DNA of 45,198 nt, taken from contig JACRKA010000138.1 in NCBI GenBank assembly GCA_016219905.1, forward strand, positions 1-45,198, given 5' to 3'. The notes below the pieces were generated by a model that was not told the origin of the DNA, did not search any database, and saw only the letters and a list, made by a program, of their open reading frames with translations. Origin of the DNA: Verrucomicrobiota bacterium (GTDB lineage Bacteria > Verrucomicrobiota > Verrucomicrobiia > CAIQCK01). The position numbers and the translations under genes are program-made. Shown here one piece after another: positions 26,640-37,879 of this stretch; positions within the stretch are counted from its first letter, which is position 1, and every line of letters begins with the position of its first letter.

Positions 26640-27959
26640 CTAGAAGGTGTATTTCGCGCCGAGGGAGATGAGGTTGCGGGTGAACTCGCGGCCGTTGCCA
26701 AAACCGCCGGTGATCCTGCGGTTCTGGACATGGCTTTCGGCGTCGTCGTGGGAGTAGGAGAACTCTGCGGTGAAGTGTTTGTTCAAGGCGTAGGTCACCG
26801 AGACGCTCGGCGTGTAGATCCAGTCCTCGCGATAGACGGGGTGCTGCCAACTGCCGATGTAGAGGCGGATGCCGGCGCCGGCGGTAAGCTTGTCAGTGAA
26901 CTTGTGTTTGTAGGCGAGGTCGTAGGTGATGTCCTCATAGAGGCTCTGGCTGGTGAACGCCGGCTGCTCGAAGCGTTTGTGGGACAGGAGGATGATGTCC
27001 TTCTTGGTCGGCATGAAGGTGATGTTGGCGTCCACCCAATAGATGATCTCGTCTTCGTTGAACTTGACGGGCGTGCCGCGGTCCCAGTCGCGGATGTCGG
27101 GGCCGGCGAGGATGGCGAGCTTGATCCACGGGGCGGGAGTGCCTTCGACTCCGAGCAGGGCGCGGTGGTAGATGCTGTCGTAGGGGCTGTCCACGCCGAG
27201 GCTGCCGCCGAGGAGGTTATACTGCTCCTGCCGCCCGTAGCGGTAGCCGATGACGAGGTGGGTTTTCCGGTAAACTTCGTAGCCGACATCCATGCCGCCG
27301 TTGACGTCTTCGCGGTCAATGTAGTTCAGGTAGCCTTTATAGACGCTCGTGACGTGCTGCTCGGTCTGGAAGTCGTGCGTGTAAAACGCCGCGACCGGCC
27401 GGAAGAACCACGAACCGGCGGTGTGGGTGAGCTTGAAGTTCTCGCGCAGCATGGCCTGCTCGTGGCGTTCGCGCAGCGGGATGCCGCCGATGGCGGGCGG
27501 GTTGCCGGGCGTGCCGAACGACGTGCTTTCGCGGTTGCCGTCCACAAAGGTCGGCGCGGTGGTGATCTCGTAGGAGGTGTCCTCAAACCTGCCGCCGATG
27601 ATCACCAGTCCGCGGTGGGCGACGTAGTTCTCCGACGGCTCGGCGTGGTAGAACACGATGTCCGGCGCATAGGAGGCGCTGATATTGAAGGCGTCGCACG
27701 GCTTGTAGTCCGCGCTGATCTTCGGCGAGATGGTCGTGACGAACGATTTCTGGTTGGCGCGGACGGCGTTGGGGAACTTCGTCAGGTCCGGCTTGTGGTC
27801 CTGGAGGTAAACGTTGTCGTCGTAGGTTTCCTTGACGCCCAGCTCGGCCTTGAAAGCGAAGTCGCTTTTCTTCTTTTCTTCCGCGAACACCGGCCCGACG
27901 GACAGCGAGAACGCCACCCCCGCGGTCAGTGATGCCAACGCGATGCGTGATCTGGTCAT
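26640..27959 (-). CDS. Outer-membrane beta-barrel protein (BBP2-like)
   Basis: A 439-residue exported protein with a Sec signal (MTRSRIALASLTAGVAFSLS, cleavage after VFA). A charged EEKKKSDF start follows, then FKAELGVKETYDDNVYLQD, the typical opening of outer-membrane barrel families annotated as putative beta-barrel porin 2. Alternating aromatic/polar strands run to the end and the last residue is Phe (SLGAKYTF), the usual BAM signal. Its role is unknown; such proteins often accompany exopolysaccharide or surface systems. A sigma-54 promoter candidate lies 233 bases upstream (28192-28207), with a long leader between. Confidence 0.82.
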   Translation of the reverse strand: MTRSRIALASLTAGVAFSLSVGPVFAEEKKKSDFAFKAELGVKETYDDNVYLQDHKPDLTKFPNAVRANQKSFVTTISPKISADYKPCDAFNISASYAPDIVFYHAEPSENYVAHRGLVIIGGRFEDTSYEITTAPTFVDGNRESTSFGTPGNPPAIGGIPLRERHEQAMLRENFKLTHTAGSWFFRPVAAFYTHDFQTEQHVTSVYKGYLNYIDREDVNGGMDVGYEVYRKTHLVIGYRYGRQEQYNLLGGSLGVDSPYDSIYHRALLGVEGTPAPWIKLAILAGPDIRDWDRGTPVKFNEDEIIYWVDANITFMPTKKDIILLSHKRFEQPAFTSQSLYEDITYDLAYKHKFTDKLTAGAGIRLYIGSWQHPVYREDWIYTPSVSVTYALNKHFTAEFSYSHDDAESHVQNRRITGGFGNGREFTRNLISLGAKYTF

Positions 27960-28191
27960 TGTTCGTCTTCTTGCTGTGGCTGGCGCGATCTTCGATCAAG
28001 CCGCCAGCGTCGTGTTGTTGCTGCGAAACTCTCAGAGTCTCTTTTCGTGGAGGAGCCGGATTAGCTATTGGGCCATGAAGCTTCACGGTGCCGACAATTT
28101 CTGTAGCGACCCACCCGCAGGAAGGAAACCCAGGCTGGAACGAAACCTCGGCTGGGACAGACCCTGCATCTTTCGCCGCGCCAAAGGGAAA

Positions 28192-28207
28192 AGCAGAGGA
28201 AATGCCA
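28192..28207 (-). promoter_or_regulatory. Sigma-54 (-24/-12) promoter candidate for the beta-barrel gene
   Basis: Read on the minus strand, TGGCATTTCCTCTGCT has the invariant GG-N10-GC spacing and the TGGCA and TGCT ends of the consensus. It is weaker than the elements at 606, 3995 and 37073, and the leader to ATG 27959 would be 233 bases. Confidence 0.42.
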
Positions 28208-28291
28208 CGAGGGCGATGAAACTTAACTGGCTGTGCAGAAAAGGATTGCAGCCTGACGCCACGGGACAAACAGGGCTTGCCGCTGCCATGA

Positions 28292-28318
28292 TGTCGGCCA
28301 ACCTTCAAATCGCCGACA
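28292..28318. other. Hairpin downstream of the acetate operon
   Basis: TGTCGGC...GCCGACA is a 7-base perfect stem with a 13-base loop about 50 bases past the last gene of the minus-strand operon. There is no T-run, so termination would need Rho or the element is a 3'-end stabiliser. Confidence 0.35.
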
Positions 28319-28366
28319 GTTTGGCAACGAACCGCCTGGAGCCGCCTGAATCTCCGGCGGTTGCGG

Positions 28367-29647
28367 CTAACCGGAGGCGGCAGGCAGTTTGTGATGCGGC
28401 GGCCTGACCACGAACGTCATGAACGCGGCCACGATGAGCAACCCGCACGAACAGTAGTAGGCGAACTCGAAGCTCTTCGTCGCGTCATAGACCTTGCCCG
28501 CCAGCAGCGAGAGCATGAAGCCGCCGAGGCCCCACGCGGTGAACACCAGCCCGTAGTTGACGCCGAAGTTCTTCAGTCCGTAGAAGTCCTTCGTGATCGA
28601 GGGGAACAGCGCGAGGTTCGCACCGTAGTTCCCGCCAATCACCGCCGAGAGGAGGGCCAGCACCATCGTGCTGCCCAGCACGCCGCCCGTCTTGGCCTGC
28701 GACAACAGGAAGATCATCACGGCCTGCAACACGAAGCAGATGAAGAACGTCGCCTTGCGGCCGATCTTGTCGGAGAGCGTCCCGGCGATGATGCGCCCCG
28801 CGCCGTTGCCGATCGCCAGCACCGCCACGAGCACGAAGCCGAGCTTCAAGCCTGCCTGCACGTCCACCATCTTCGCCAGCTTGGAGATGATCATCAGCCC
28901 CGCGCCAGCGCCGCAGACATACATGAACCACAGCACGTAGAACTGCCACGTCTTGAGCATCTCGCCCGGCGTGAAGTCCTCCTTCCTGGCGACCGCGCCC
29001 GGCGCGCGCGGCACCGTGCCCGCCGGCACGAAGCCCTTCGGCGGCGGCTTCAGGATCTGCGACAGCCCTGTGACGACGATGAGGAACCCGATGCCGAGCG
29101 CCAGCATGGCGAACGGGACGCCCTTGGCATTGATCAACGCCTCCGCCAACGGCGCGACATAGACGCTGGCCAGGCCGAAGCCGGACACGACGATGCCGGC
29201 GATCAGGCCCGTGCGCGCCGCGGGGAACCATTTCACCGCCGGCGGCGTCGCCGAGGCGTAACCGAAGCCGAAGCCGGCGCCGGCCAGCACGCCGAACCCG
29301 ATGATGTAGCTCAGCACGGAGTTGGAGAAACTGGCGAGGATCATCCCGGCGCCGACCAGCACGCCGCCGATGGTGGCGACGATGCGCGGGCCGATCCGGT
29401 CCTGCATGCGGCCGGCCGGGACCATGATCATCGAGAAGACCAGGCACGCGACGGAGTAGGGCCAGGCCTTGTCGGCCTCTGACCAGCCCCAGTCGGCGGG
29501 GATCTTCTTGCTGACGACGCTCCAGGAATAGAGGACGCCGAGGGCGAGGTTGATGCCCATGCCGGCGAAGGTCACCAGCCACCCGTGGTTCTTCACGGGT
29601 GGTTGGCCGACACCGAGAGCGTTGACCGCGGGAGTTGCGGTTTGCAT
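28367..29647 (-). CDS. OFA-family MFS transporter (oxalate/formate antiporter-like)
   Basis: A 426-residue carrier with about 12 membrane helices. The start at 29647 (MQTATPAVNALG) replaces the ORF-track start, which runs into acs. OFA features are visible: the first helix GWLVTFAGMGINLALGVLYSW, VPAGRMQDRIGPR between helices 2 and 3, GFGFGYASATPPAVKWFP and IIAGTLSDKIGRKATFF in the second half. The family exchanges small carboxylates. Here it is the last gene of the acetate operon, 25 bases after acs, so acetate or another short monocarboxylate is the most economical substrate guess. That is inference from context. Confidence 0.88.
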   Translation of the reverse strand: MQTATPAVNALGVGQPPVKNHGWLVTFAGMGINLALGVLYSWSVVSKKIPADWGWSEADKAWPYSVACLVFSMIMVPAGRMQDRIGPRIVATIGGVLVGAGMILASFSNSVLSYIIGFGVLAGAGFGFGYASATPPAVKWFPAARTGLIAGIVVSGFGLASVYVAPLAEALINAKGVPFAMLALGIGFLIVVTGLSQILKPPPKGFVPAGTVPRAPGAVARKEDFTPGEMLKTWQFYVLWFMYVCGAGAGLMIISKLAKMVDVQAGLKLGFVLVAVLAIGNGAGRIIAGTLSDKIGRKATFFICFVLQAVMIFLLSQAKTGGVLGSTMVLALLSAVIGGNYGANLALFPSITKDFYGLKNFGVNYGLVFTAWGLGGFMLSLLAGKVYDATKSFEFAYYCSCGLLIVAAFMTFVVRPPHHKLPAASG

Positions 29648-29672
29648 TGGGTGATAACCTTGGGTTGTCGGC

Positions 29673-31652
<1,980 letters not shown>

Positions 31653-31691
31653 AATGGGTCTCCTTGCTTCGCTGCGTCTCTGTCCTGCGGG

Positions 31692-32906
31692 TTATCCCTG
31701 TTTTGTTGTTTTCTTGGCAAGCCGAAAGCCGCCTGAATCTGCGACCGTTTCCGCCCTGCCGCCCGGCCTGTCCAGGCCGTGCAGCGGGAAAATGTTCTCC
31801 GTGATCGCCGCGATGGTCGCCGCGACCGCCGGCTCGACGGCGCGGCGTTGCTCGGAGCTGACCGGCAGTTCGTGGTCGCGCAGGCCGCCGGCCCACTCGC
31901 TGCTGGCCAGCATCACGCCGCCCATGCCCATGCTCAGGTCGTGCTCGTCCTTCCCGCCGGCAAACGTCTTCCACGCCAGCGCCCAGCCGCGCACGGTGTT
32001 CTCGATGTGATACCCGCCCCCGCCCACCGCGAGCACCGGCCTGTCGAAACCCATGAGCTGCCGCGCGATCTCGACGACGACGTTGTTGGTCAACGACAGG
32101 TGCGTCAGCGGGTCGCCGGCGAGCGAGTCCATGCCCAGCTCCAGCACGATCACGTCCGGTTCATAGGCGGAGACCAGCGGCGGCACGATGGCGTGGAACG
32201 CGCTTAGGTAGGCCTCGTCGTAGGTGCCGGCCGGCAGCGGCACGTTGACGTTGTAGCCGCGGCCCGGCCCCTCGCCGATCTCGTCCTCGAAGCCGTCCCA
32301 CGGGAAAAGCGTCTTGCCGCTCTCGTGCAGCGAGAGGGTCATCACATCGCTGCGCCGGTAGAACGCCGCCTGCACCCCGTCGTCGTGGTGTGCGTCCACG
32401 TCGAGGAAGAGCACGCGCTTGCCAGCGTCGGCCAGCTTCATGCACGCCAGCGCCATGTCGTTGAGGTAGCAAAACCCCGCGGCCTTCCCGGCCATCGCGT
32501 GGTGGAAGCCGCCGAGCGGGTTGAACGCGAAGTCCGCCTTGCCGGCGAGGATCAACTCCGCGCCGGTCAGCGAGGCGCCGCAGCCCCACGCGCCGCACTC
32601 GACCATGTCCTTGAACACCGGCGTGTCGGCCGTGCCGAGGCCCATGTGGAGGCCCTCGACGGTGAGGTCGCCGGCGGCAGCGCGCTCCAGTTCGTCGAGG
32701 TAACGGGGCGAGTGGAACTTCTCGATCTCGGCGCGCGTGGCGCGGCGCGGGGCGACCTCGTCGAGGCCGGGCGTGCCGAGCAGGCCGAAGGAAACCAGGC
32801 GCGCCCGCATCTGGCCGGCCCGTTGCGTCTTGAACGGGCAGTCCGGCGGATAGCTCAGGCGCTCGATCTCCGGCGCATAGATGAAAGCCAGTTTGCGTTC
32901 GCTCAT
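31692..32906 (-). CDS. acuC: Histone-deacetylase-family protein, AcuC-like
   Basis: A 404-residue zinc-dependent deacylase. The start at ATG 32906 (MSERKLAFIYAPE) is preferred to a TTG at 32951 that overlaps the upstream gene. Catalytic residues are present: the tandem His in GGFHHAMAG, the zinc ligands in LFLDVDAHHDDG and MDSLAGDPLTH, and GGGGYH with the catalytic Tyr. HHDDG replaces the commoner HHGDG. Family knowledge: Bacillus AcuC deacetylates acetyl-CoA synthetase and so turns it on. The gene lies between acs (40 bases downstream) and a gene carrying a GNAT domain, the same functional grouping as acuABC. The C-terminal 70 residues beyond the fold are not conserved to my knowledge. Confidence 0.9.
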   Translation of the reverse strand: MSERKLAFIYAPEIERLSYPPDCPFKTQRAGQMRARLVSFGLLGTPGLDEVAPRRATRAEIEKFHSPRYLDELERAAAGDLTVEGLHMGLGTADTPVFKDMVECGAWGCGASLTGAELILAGKADFAFNPLGGFHHAMAGKAAGFCYLNDMALACMKLADAGKRVLFLDVDAHHDDGVQAAFYRRSDVMTLSLHESGKTLFPWDGFEDEIGEGPGRGYNVNVPLPAGTYDEAYLSAFHAIVPPLVSAYEPDVIVLELGMDSLAGDPLTHLSLTNNVVVEIARQLMGFDRPVLAVGGGGYHIENTVRGWALAWKTFAGGKDEHDLSMGMGGVMLASSEWAGGLRDHELPVSSEQRRAVEPAVAATIAAITENIFPLHGLDRPGGRAETVADSGGFRLAKKTTKQG

Positions 32907-32943
32907 TAGCGCGACCGGGCGGATAGCTGCCGGACCGCCACGG

Positions 32944-34821
32944 TTATTCAAATTCCATTTCGTAGCTGTAAACGTTGTCTATGAGTTTGCTGCGGACCCT
33001 GCAGTTGCTCTTCTGGACGACGGCCTGCATGGCCCGGTTGGTCTGGAGCACCTCGGCGGTGAAGCCGCTGATGCCGTTGCGACGGGCGATCTTGATGAGG
33101 TGATTCAGCATGAAGCCGCCGATGCCGCGGCCCTGCCACTTGTCCTGCACGACGAACGCCACCTCGGCGCGGTTGGTCTTCTTGTCGAGGTAGTAGCGCC
33201 CGACGGCGATGATGTCCTCGCCGTGGGCCTCGGGGATCGTGCCGACGACCGCCACGTCGTTGCGATGGTCTATGTAGGTGAAGTCTTGGATCTGTTTGCG
33301 CGGGATCCGCTTCAGATGCTCCATGAAGCGGTAGTAGATCGTGCTCTGCGACAGCGTGTAGAACAGATGCCGCATGTTCGGCTCATCGGTGGGCTGGATG
33401 GGCCGGAAGTTGATCTGCATGCCGTCGGGCAACAGGTGCGTCGTGCGCAGTTCCTTCGGTCCCGCCACGATCTTGGTTTCCTTGTCGGCCAGCTCGGCGG
33501 ACAGGTATCGGGCTTCGATGGCGTCCTTCAGCAACTGCGGCCGGAACTTGGGATGCGCGATGGTGATCAAAGCCAGCGCGCGCTCCTGGATGCTCTTGCC
33601 GTGCAGATACACCACGCCGTATTCGGTGGCCACATAGTGAACGTCGGCGCGCGTGGTGACCACGCCCGCGCCGGGCGTCAGTTGCGTCACGATGCGCGAG
33701 ACGGCGCCGTTCTTTGCGGTCGAGGGCAGGGCGATGATCGCCTTGCCGCCGCGGGCGCGGGAGGCGCCGCGGTTGAAGTCCACCTGGCCGCCGACGCCGG
33801 AGAAGAACTTCGAGCCGATCGAGTCCGCGCAGACCTGGCCGGTGAGGTCAATCTCCAGCGCGGTGTTGATGGCCGTCATCTTGTGCTGCTGGCTGATGAT
33901 GAACGGGTCGTTCACATACTCCGTCGGGTGGAACGAGAAGGCCGGGTTGTTGTCCACGAAGTCATAGACCTTCTTCGTGCCGAGGCAGAAGCTGGCGACG
34001 ATCTTGCCGCGGTCGAGCGTCTTGCGCGCGCCCGTGATCACGCCGGCCTCGACCAGCGGGATGATGTCGTCGGTGATCATCTCGGTGTGGATGCCGAGGT
34101 CCTTCTTGCCGGAGAGGAAGCTGAGCAGCGCGTGGGGGATGCGGCCGATGCCCAGCTCCAGCGTCGCGCCGTCGTCCACCAGCGAGGCGACGTATTCGGC
34201 GATCTGCTGGGTCTCCTCGGCGATTTCCGTCGGCGGGATTTCGAGGATCGGCTGGTCGCTCGGCACGAGCACGTCAATGTCCAGGACGTGGATGTGGGTG
34301 TCGCCCAGCGTGCGGGGCATCCGGGGGTTGACCTGCGCGATGACCAGCGCGGCGTTGTCGGCGGCGCTCTTGACGATGTCCACCGACACGCCGAGGCTGC
34401 AGATGCCGTTTTCGTCGGGCGGCGTCACCTGGATCAGCGCGACGTCGAGCGGCAGCCGGCCGGAGTTGAACAGCCGCGGGATGTCCGACAGGAAGACCGG
34501 CGTGTAGTCACCGAGGCCCTCCTGGATGACGCCGCGCACGTTCTCGGCGATGAAGAAGCTGTTGATCCGGAAATACTGGGTCATCTCCTTGTGCGCATAC
34601 GGCGCTTCGCCGAACGTCAACAGGTGCACGATCTCCGTGTCGGACAGATCGTGGGCGCGCTTGGTCAGGGCGCTGACCAGTTCCAGCGGCTCCCCGCAGC
34701 CCGTGCCGACGAAAATACGCTGGCCGGGCCGGATCTTGCGGACCGCCTCCGCCGGGCTGGCGAGCAGCGACTTATACTTCTCCTTCCACTGCGGGTCGTA
34801 AGTCGGTTTCGGGTCACTCAT
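32944..34821 (-). CDS. Acetyl-CoA hydrolase/transferase fused to a C-terminal GNAT acetyltransferase
   Basis: A 625-residue two-domain protein. Residues about 1-450 are an acetyl-CoA hydrolase/4-hydroxybutyrate CoA-transferase type enzyme (RPGQRIFVGTGCGEPLELV, TPPDENGICSLGVSVD, GIGRIPHALL, the probable catalytic Glu in LGIHTEMITDD, FFSGVGGQVDFNRGA, VVTTRADVHYVATEYG). Residues about 470-625 are a GNAT domain with the acetyl-CoA loop QDKWQGRGIGGFML. The hydrolase/transferase moves CoA between acetate and other acyl groups. The GNAT part could acetylate Acs or the neighbouring enzymes. This fusion occurs in other bacteria, but its regulatory role has not, to my knowledge, been shown. Its start overlaps the stop of the upstream synthetase by 8 bases (ATGAGTGA). 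Confidence 0.92.
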   Translation of the reverse strand: MSDPKPTYDPQWKEKYKSLLASPAEAVRKIRPGQRIFVGTGCGEPLELVSALTKRAHDLSDTEIVHLLTFGEAPYAHKEMTQYFRINSFFIAENVRGVIQEGLGDYTPVFLSDIPRLFNSGRLPLDVALIQVTPPDENGICSLGVSVDIVKSAADNAALVIAQVNPRMPRTLGDTHIHVLDIDVLVPSDQPILEIPPTEIAEETQQIAEYVASLVDDGATLELGIGRIPHALLSFLSGKKDLGIHTEMITDDIIPLVEAGVITGARKTLDRGKIVASFCLGTKKVYDFVDNNPAFSFHPTEYVNDPFIISQQHKMTAINTALEIDLTGQVCADSIGSKFFSGVGGQVDFNRGASRARGGKAIIALPSTAKNGAVSRIVTQLTPGAGVVTTRADVHYVATEYGVVYLHGKSIQERALALITIAHPKFRPQLLKDAIEARYLSAELADKETKIVAGPKELRTTHLLPDGMQINFRPIQPTDEPNMRHLFYTLSQSTIYYRFMEHLKRIPRKQIQDFTYIDHRNDVAVVGTIPEAHGEDIIAVGRYYLDKKTNRAEVAFVVQDKWQGRGIGGFMLNHLIKIARRNGISGFTAEVLQTNRAMQAVVQKSNCRVRSKLIDNVYSYEMEFE

Positions 34822-36970
34822 TTGGGGATTCCACGTTTGAAAGCGTCATGCGCGCGTCGGCGGCATAGGGCGTCATGCCCACCTCGCCGACGATGAAAGG
34901 GTTGATGTCCAGTTCGGCGATCTGCGGGTAATCGGTGGCGAGCTGGCTGATGCGCTGGAGCGCGCTGGCGATGGCTTCGAGATCCACCGGCGCCTGGCCG
35001 CGCGCGCCTTTCAGCAGCGCGTAGGAGCGCGTGCTCTTGAGCATCTGCATCGCCTCCTCGGCGGTGACCGGCGCGAGGTGGAACGTCACGTCCTTCATCA
35101 CCTCGACGAAGATGCCGCCCAGGCCGAACATCAGCATCGGCCCGAACTGCGGGTCGCGCGTCATGCCCAGGATGATCTCGCGGCCGCGCTGGCCCATCTT
35201 CTCGACGAAACCGCCGCGGATGGTGGCGTTGGGCGCCCGACGCCCCACGCGCAGCATCATCAGGTCGAAAGCGTCGCGCACCTGCTCGGCGTTGGCCAGA
35301 TTGAGGCGCACGCCGCCGAAGTCGGACTTGTGAACGATGTCCGGCGAGCAGATCTTCAGCACCACCGGGTAGCCGATGCGCTCGGCGGCCTCCACCGCCT
35401 CGTTGGCGTTGCGGGCCAGGTGGCCCGGCAGGATCGTGAAGTCGTAAGCGCGGAGGATTTCCTTCGCCTCGACCTCGCCCATCTGCTTGTTGCCGCTGCG
35501 GACCTGCCAGTTGATGAGACGCTCCACGCGCCGGTGGTTGACGGGAAAACGGGTGACCAGCCGCGGCGGACGGTTGCGCCACGCCGCGTAGTCGCACATC
35601 GCCTCCAGCGCGCGCACGGCGCGGTCGGGCGACGGATAGTTCGGGATGCCGACGCGCATCAGCTCGTCGCACGCCGCCGCCACGCCCGCGCCGCCGAGGA
35701 ACGCCGCCAGCAACGGTTTCTTGCCCTTGTGGGCCGCGGCCAGTTTCCTGGCCAACTCCAGCGGCTTGGTCATGTTCTGAGGCGTCACGACCACGATGAT
35801 CGCGTCGGTGGCGGGATCCTCTTGCACGCGCTCAAACGCCGCCATGTAACGGTCCGGGTCGGCGTCGCCGATGACGTCCACCGGGTTGCCGAACGCCGCG
35901 GTCGGCGGCAGAACTTTGCGAAGGCTGGCCTTGGTCTCCTCGCTGGTGACGGCCATCTTCAGGCCGAGGTTCTCGACCGCGTCGGCCGCCATGATGCCGG
36001 GGCCGCCGGCGTTGGTGATGATGACGACGCGCTTGCCCTTGGGCAGCGGCTGCATGGCCAGCGCGAGCGCGTAATCGAACAACGCCTCGATGTTCTCCGC
36101 GCGGATGACGCCGACGCGCTTGAACGCCGCGCCGTAGGCCATGTCCGCGCCCGCGAGGCTGCCGGTGTGCGAGGACGCGGCCTTCGCGCCGGCCGAGGTT
36201 GTGCCCACCTTGAGGATGACGACCGGTTTCACCGACGCGACCTGCTCGGCGATCCGGAGGAACTCGTCGCCCTCGGTGATGCTTTCCAGGTAGCACGCGA
36301 CGACCTTCGTGTCGCTGTCGGAGACGAACGCCTGGAGGAAATCCACCTCGTTGAGGTCGGCCTTGTTGCCGAAGCTGACGATCTTGCCGAGACCCATCTT
36401 TTTGCTGACGGCCAAGTCGAGGATCGCCACGCAGAGCGCGCCGGACTGCGAGATGATCGAGATGCCGCCAGCGGGCGGGAACGACGACGCGAACGTCGCG
36501 TTCATCTTGTGGTGCGTGTTGATCAGGCCGATGCAGTTCGGGCCCATCAGCCGCATGTTGTTGGAGCGGCAGATGTCGGCAATCTCCTTCTCCAGCTCGG
36601 CGCCCTCGTAGCCGACCTCCTTGAAGCCGGCTGTGATGACCACGGCAGCCTTCGCGCCGGCGCGGGCGGACATCTCGATGGCATCCTTCACCGCTTTCGT
36701 CGGCACCACGATCACGCTGAGATCAATCGGCTGCCCATACTCGGCGAGGTCGCCGTAGCATTTCATGCCGAGGACTTCCTTTGCCGTCGGGTTCACCGGC
36801 ACGATCACGCCCTCGTAGCCGCTGTTCTTGAGGTTGACGAGAATCTCGTAGCCGACCTTGCCCGGCGTGCGCGACGCGCCGATGACGGCGATACTGCGCG
36901 GCTTGAACAAATCGCCGAGCGGCTGCGGCTCGGCGGCCGGTGTCGAACTGGCTGCGGATGACTCTGTCAT
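34814..36970 (-). CDS. Acetate--CoA ligase (ADP-forming) family protein
   Basis: A 718-residue NDP-forming acyl-CoA synthetase with both subunits fused. ATG 36970 (MTESSAASS) is chosen; the ORF track's earlier start adds sequence from the promoter region. It has a CoA-binding domain at about residues 20-115 (FKPRSIAVIGASRTPGKVGYE), a succinyl-CoA-synthetase-like ligase domain with the phospho-His region KAASSHTGSLAG, and an ATP-grasp domain at about 480-700 (AKEILRAYDF, YPVVLKICSPDIVHKSDFGGV, ELDINPFIVG). It can run towards ATP plus acetate from acetyl-CoA (fermentative) or the reverse. Pat-type lysine acetyltransferases are this protein plus GNAT; here the GNAT sits on the next protein instead. 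It is the first gene of the operon, behind a sigma-54 promoter candidate. Confidence 0.92.
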   Translation of the reverse strand: MTESSAASSTPAAEPQPLGDLFKPRSIAVIGASRTPGKVGYEILVNLKNSGYEGVIVPVNPTAKEVLGMKCYGDLAEYGQPIDLSVIVVPTKAVKDAIEMSARAGAKAAVVITAGFKEVGYEGAELEKEIADICRSNNMRLMGPNCIGLINTHHKMNATFASSFPPAGGISIISQSGALCVAILDLAVSKKMGLGKIVSFGNKADLNEVDFLQAFVSDSDTKVVACYLESITEGDEFLRIAEQVASVKPVVILKVGTTSAGAKAASSHTGSLAGADMAYGAAFKRVGVIRAENIEALFDYALALAMQPLPKGKRVVIITNAGGPGIMAADAVENLGLKMAVTSEETKASLRKVLPPTAAFGNPVDVIGDADPDRYMAAFERVQEDPATDAIIVVVTPQNMTKPLELARKLAAAHKGKKPLLAAFLGGAGVAAACDELMRVGIPNYPSPDRAVRALEAMCDYAAWRNRPPRLVTRFPVNHRRVERLINWQVRSGNKQMGEVEAKEILRAYDFTILPGHLARNANEAVEAAERIGYPVVLKICSPDIVHKSDFGGVRLNLANAEQVRDAFDLMMLRVGRRAPNATIRGGFVEKMGQRGREIILGMTRDPQFGPMLMFGLGGIFVEVMKDVTFHLAPVTAEEAMQMLKSTRSYALLKGARGQAPVDLEAIASALQRISQLATDYPQIAELDINPFIVGEVGMTPYAADARMTLSNVESPNE

Positions 36971-37072
36971 TATCAGGTTGACCTTTATTTCAATCGAATT
37001 CGGAAAAACGGCGCTGAACTTGTCCGCCCCGTCGGAAGCCATCATTAGTGGCGCGACAAAGAGCAAATGGCA

Positions 37073-37088
37073 AGCACCGACAGTGCCA
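37073..37088 (-). promoter_or_regulatory. Sigma-54 (-24/-12) promoter candidate for the acetate operon
   Basis: On the minus strand the sequence is TGGCACTGTCGGTGCT. It matches the consensus ends TGGCAC and TGCW with exact GG-N10-GC spacing and closely resembles the elements before the cytochrome genes (TGGCACCCGGCGTGCA). It lies 102 bases upstream of ATG 36970, nearly the same distance as in module 1 (108). Confidence 0.65.
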
Positions 37089-37216
37089 CCCCAGCCCGCC
37101 AAGCCTAAATGCTTGCGGCGAAACCAAAAAAGGAAACCCGGCACTATCGCTGCCATCATCCTGCTGCCACTCTGTCAGCCGGAAGACTCCCGCAACGACA
37201 TTTTGGATTCAACGAG

Positions 37217-37879
37217 TCACTTGCCCACACGCAGAACCCGGAACTCGCTGAACCGCGGCCAATGCTCGGCATCCGGCGGGCCTTGATAGCAGTGGAGACT
37301 GATCTTCGCCTGGCCTTGCGGCGGTGCCGGCAAGTCGCCCGCGCCCGCATCGAGCCACGGACCCGTTCCGCCAAGTTGATACTGGCCGCGAATCTGATTG
37401 CCCGCCACACGCAGCCGCACACGCACCGATGTCGCAGTGATGGGAATCTTCGCCAGCGTGCGCGTCTTGTCGGCCTCCTCGCGGCCCATGACGATGCAGA
37501 CCTCGCCGTTCACCAACTCCAGTCCCAGCTTCACCATGTGGCTGTCATCGAAATACCACGCGAGGTTGGCCTGCTCGTATTGGTGTGTGGGCCGGTTCGT
37601 GACAGCCACTGAGACTTCCACCTCACCCTTCGCGGTGTCCGGAGCCGGGCGCACCAGCACGTTCTTCACGTTGTTCGCGCGGCCCCAGAGATTGCCGGGC
37701 ACCACGCGCATCTCCAGCCCCTTGTCCGTCACGCGCCACGTGGCTTTCTCCTCGCGCACCCACGTCCAGCCATCGCCAAGCTTCCCGACGAAGTCGTCTT
37801 TGAACAACACCTCGTCCGCCGCGAAGGCCGGGGCCAGCATGAAGACGATTCCGGCCAATGAATACAGTTTGGATTTCAT
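37217..37879 (-). CDS. Secreted LamG/concanavalin-A-like domain protein
   Basis: A 220-residue protein with a Sec signal (MKSKLYSLAGIVFMLAPAFA, cleaved before ADE). A single jelly-roll-like domain follows (LFKDDFVGKLGDGWTWVRE, GLEMRVVPGNLWG, NLAWYFDDSHMVKLGLELVN, QAKISLHCYQGPPDAEHWPRF), the pattern of DUF1349-like or glycoside-hydrolase-associated lectin folds. It probably binds a carbohydrate outside the cytoplasm. Its ATG overlaps the stop of the upstream propeller gene (ATGA), so the two are made together. No catalytic residues can be assigned. Confidence 0.75.
   Translation of the reverse strand: MKSKLYSLAGIVFMLAPAFAADEVLFKDDFVGKLGDGWTWVREEKATWRVTDKGLEMRVVPGNLWGRANNVKNVLVRPAPDTAKGEVEVSVAVTNRPTHQYEQANLAWYFDDSHMVKLGLELVNGEVCIVMGREEADKTRTLAKIPITATSVRVRLRVAGNQIRGQYQLGGTGPWLDAGAGDLPAPPQGQAKISLHCYQGPPDAEHWPRFSEFRVLRVGK

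Larger units (their letters stand above)
27960..28366. other. Non-coding region between the beta-barrel gene and the acetate operon
   Basis: A 407-base gap, with both flanking genes on the minus strand. It contains a hairpin (28292-28318), a sigma-54 promoter candidate on the minus strand (28192-28207) and a 233-base leader for the barrel gene. The leader holds several partial inverted repeats (for example AGACTCTGAGAGTTT near 28030). I looked for riboswitch signatures in the leader and found none I could defend. The ORFs listed here (27583-28308, 27832-28407) lack coding character. Confidence 0.5.

Noticed and set aside
26532-27932. Plus-strand ORF of 466 codons
   Set aside because: Only its first 30 or so codons look like protein (the truncated radical SAM copy). 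The rest is the complement of the beta-barrel gene, which has a signal peptide and a proper C-terminal Phe.
27960-28200. Riboswitch (c-di-GMP or cobalamin type) in the leader of the beta-barrel gene
   Set aside because: The leader is long and has inverted repeats, but I could not find the conserved core of either class. Covariance searching would be needed to say more.
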